A DNA stretch of 5,571 nt from Oscillospiraceae bacterium (GTDB taxonomy: Bacteria > Bacillota > Clostridia > Oscillospirales > Oscillospiraceae): positions 1 through 5,571 of the forward strand of contig JAFZQQ010000095.1 in NCBI GenBank assembly GCA_017620315.1. The letters run 5' to 3'. Under the pieces are notes generated by a model. The model did no database searches, was not told the DNA's origin, and saw only the letters and a program-made list of their open reading frames with translations. Positions 5,146 to 5,571 of this stretch are shown piece by piece. The translations under genes were made by a program, and so were the position numbers. Every line of letters starts with the position of its first letter. Within the stretch, counting starts at the first letter, position 1.

Positions 5146-5571
5146 TCAATAAAGGTATTTCATCGTGCTGAACACGGCATGGCCGTCGCGCAGCACAAAC
5201 GGGAATTCATACGTGTCGTCGTTCCCAGTCAGCTTCCATTCGCCCGCAGTGTCGTCATAGTCCTGACGGTGGATCGTCGCGACGACCTTGCCACTCTCAC
5301 CGTCCGGCTCCATAAAAGCCTCGTAGTCCACAGAGGCGATCGTCAAATCGTCGCCGCGTCCTGCAATATAGACATAGAGCACACCGTCCAGCTCATAGAA
5401 CAGCTCGCTTTGCGAAAGCTGTGTATCCACAAAGCTTTCGTCCACGTATTTGGACAGCTTGGCGGCAAGGTCGCTGAGCGTGTGGACGTCCGGACTGTCA
5501 ACTCGGTAGACCTCACATGTCATGCCGTTGATTTCTACGCTCCTGCTGTTGCTGTAGTCTGCCGGAGCACC
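5146..5571 (-). CDS. IseA-like (DL-endopeptidase inhibitor family) extracytoplasmic protein, 5' end missing
   Basis: The last 141 codons of a minus-strand gene that runs off the right edge; the frame stays open for 16 codons above the first visible ATG (5523), which has no well-spaced ribosome site, so that ATG is probably internal. The pattern is TLSDLAAKLSKYVDESFVD, SELFYELDGVLYVYIAGRGD, then beta-rich IASVDYEAFMEPD and KVVATIHRQDYDD, ending in TYEFPFVLRDGHAVFSTMKYLY. This order (helical TLSDLAAKLS, dGvLY, a tetra-strand domain, aromatic end after a V-x-S/F-S-x-x-K segment) resembles the C-terminal IseA domain found in Clostridia, named after the Bacillus subtilis inhibitor of cell-wall DL-endopeptidases; NTF2-like or other DUF domains with a similar strand order are alternatives. 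No membrane segment is visible in this part; a signal peptide would be upstream. It ends at its own terminator, so it is not in the cyclase operon. Confidence 0.5.
   Translation of the reverse strand, partial: GAPADYSNSRSVEINGMTCEVYRVDSPDVHTLSDLAAKLSKYVDESFVDTQLSQSELFYELDGVLYVYIAGRGDDLTIASVDYEAFMEPDGESGKVVATIHRQDYDDTAGEWKLTGNDDTYEFPFVLRDGHAVFSTMKYLY

Noticed and set aside
4950..5171. Plus-strand 73-codon open frame in the intergenic region
   Set aside because: It runs through the minus-strand terminator hairpin and into the 3' end of the opposite gene, has no ribosome site, and its composition is not protein-like; most likely a spurious frame.

Overview
The window looks like chromosomal DNA of a fairly GC-rich Gram-positive Clostridia-type bacterium, plausibly a gut Oscillospiraceae/Ruminococcaceae relative. 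This rests on strong AAGGAGG-type ribosome binding sites, a consensus housekeeping promoter, compact intrinsic terminators, and family membership (DUF3502-type solute-binding protein, bacterial PH protein, GGDEF protein with an extracytoplasmic sensor). The taxonomy is inference; there is no rRNA or other marker in the window.

Layout. (1) 1-921, plus strand: the C-terminal half of a MATE efflux transporter. Its first ~43 codons in the window do not look like MATE and run in frame off the left edge, so the gene appears truncated or fused near base 130. (2) 922-1630, plus strand: a perfect-consensus promoter (TTGACA-17-TATAAT), a short leader and a monocistronic gene for a two-helix membrane protein with a bacterial PH domain. 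(3) 1654-1686: an intrinsic terminator that appears to serve both converging transcription units. (4) 1708-4791, minus strand: a two-gene operon. The first gene encodes a membrane diguanylate cyclase (TM, ~190-residue extracytoplasmic helical domain, TM, HAMP-like linker, GGDEF with intact active and inhibitory sites). The second, 18 bp downstream, encodes a solute-binding protein of the ABC sugar/peptide type that keeps an N-terminal membrane anchor and a long coiled coil instead of a lipobox. (5) 4792-5145: intergenic DNA with a probable minus-strand promoter, a leader that can form alternative stems, and an intrinsic terminator for the next gene. (6) 5146-5571, minus strand: the 3' part of an IseA-like secreted or lipid-anchored protein, cut by the right edge.

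The most interesting unit is the minus-strand operon. No ABC permease or ATPase is visible beside the binding protein; it is tied to the membrane and co-transcribed with a transmembrane c-di-GMP synthase. The simplest reading is a ligand-sensing pair: the tethered binding protein captures a sugar- or oligopeptide-type ligand outside the cell and passes the state to the cyclase's outer domain, which sets c-di-GMP synthesis inside. That coupling is inferred from architecture and gene order, not shown by sequence alone.
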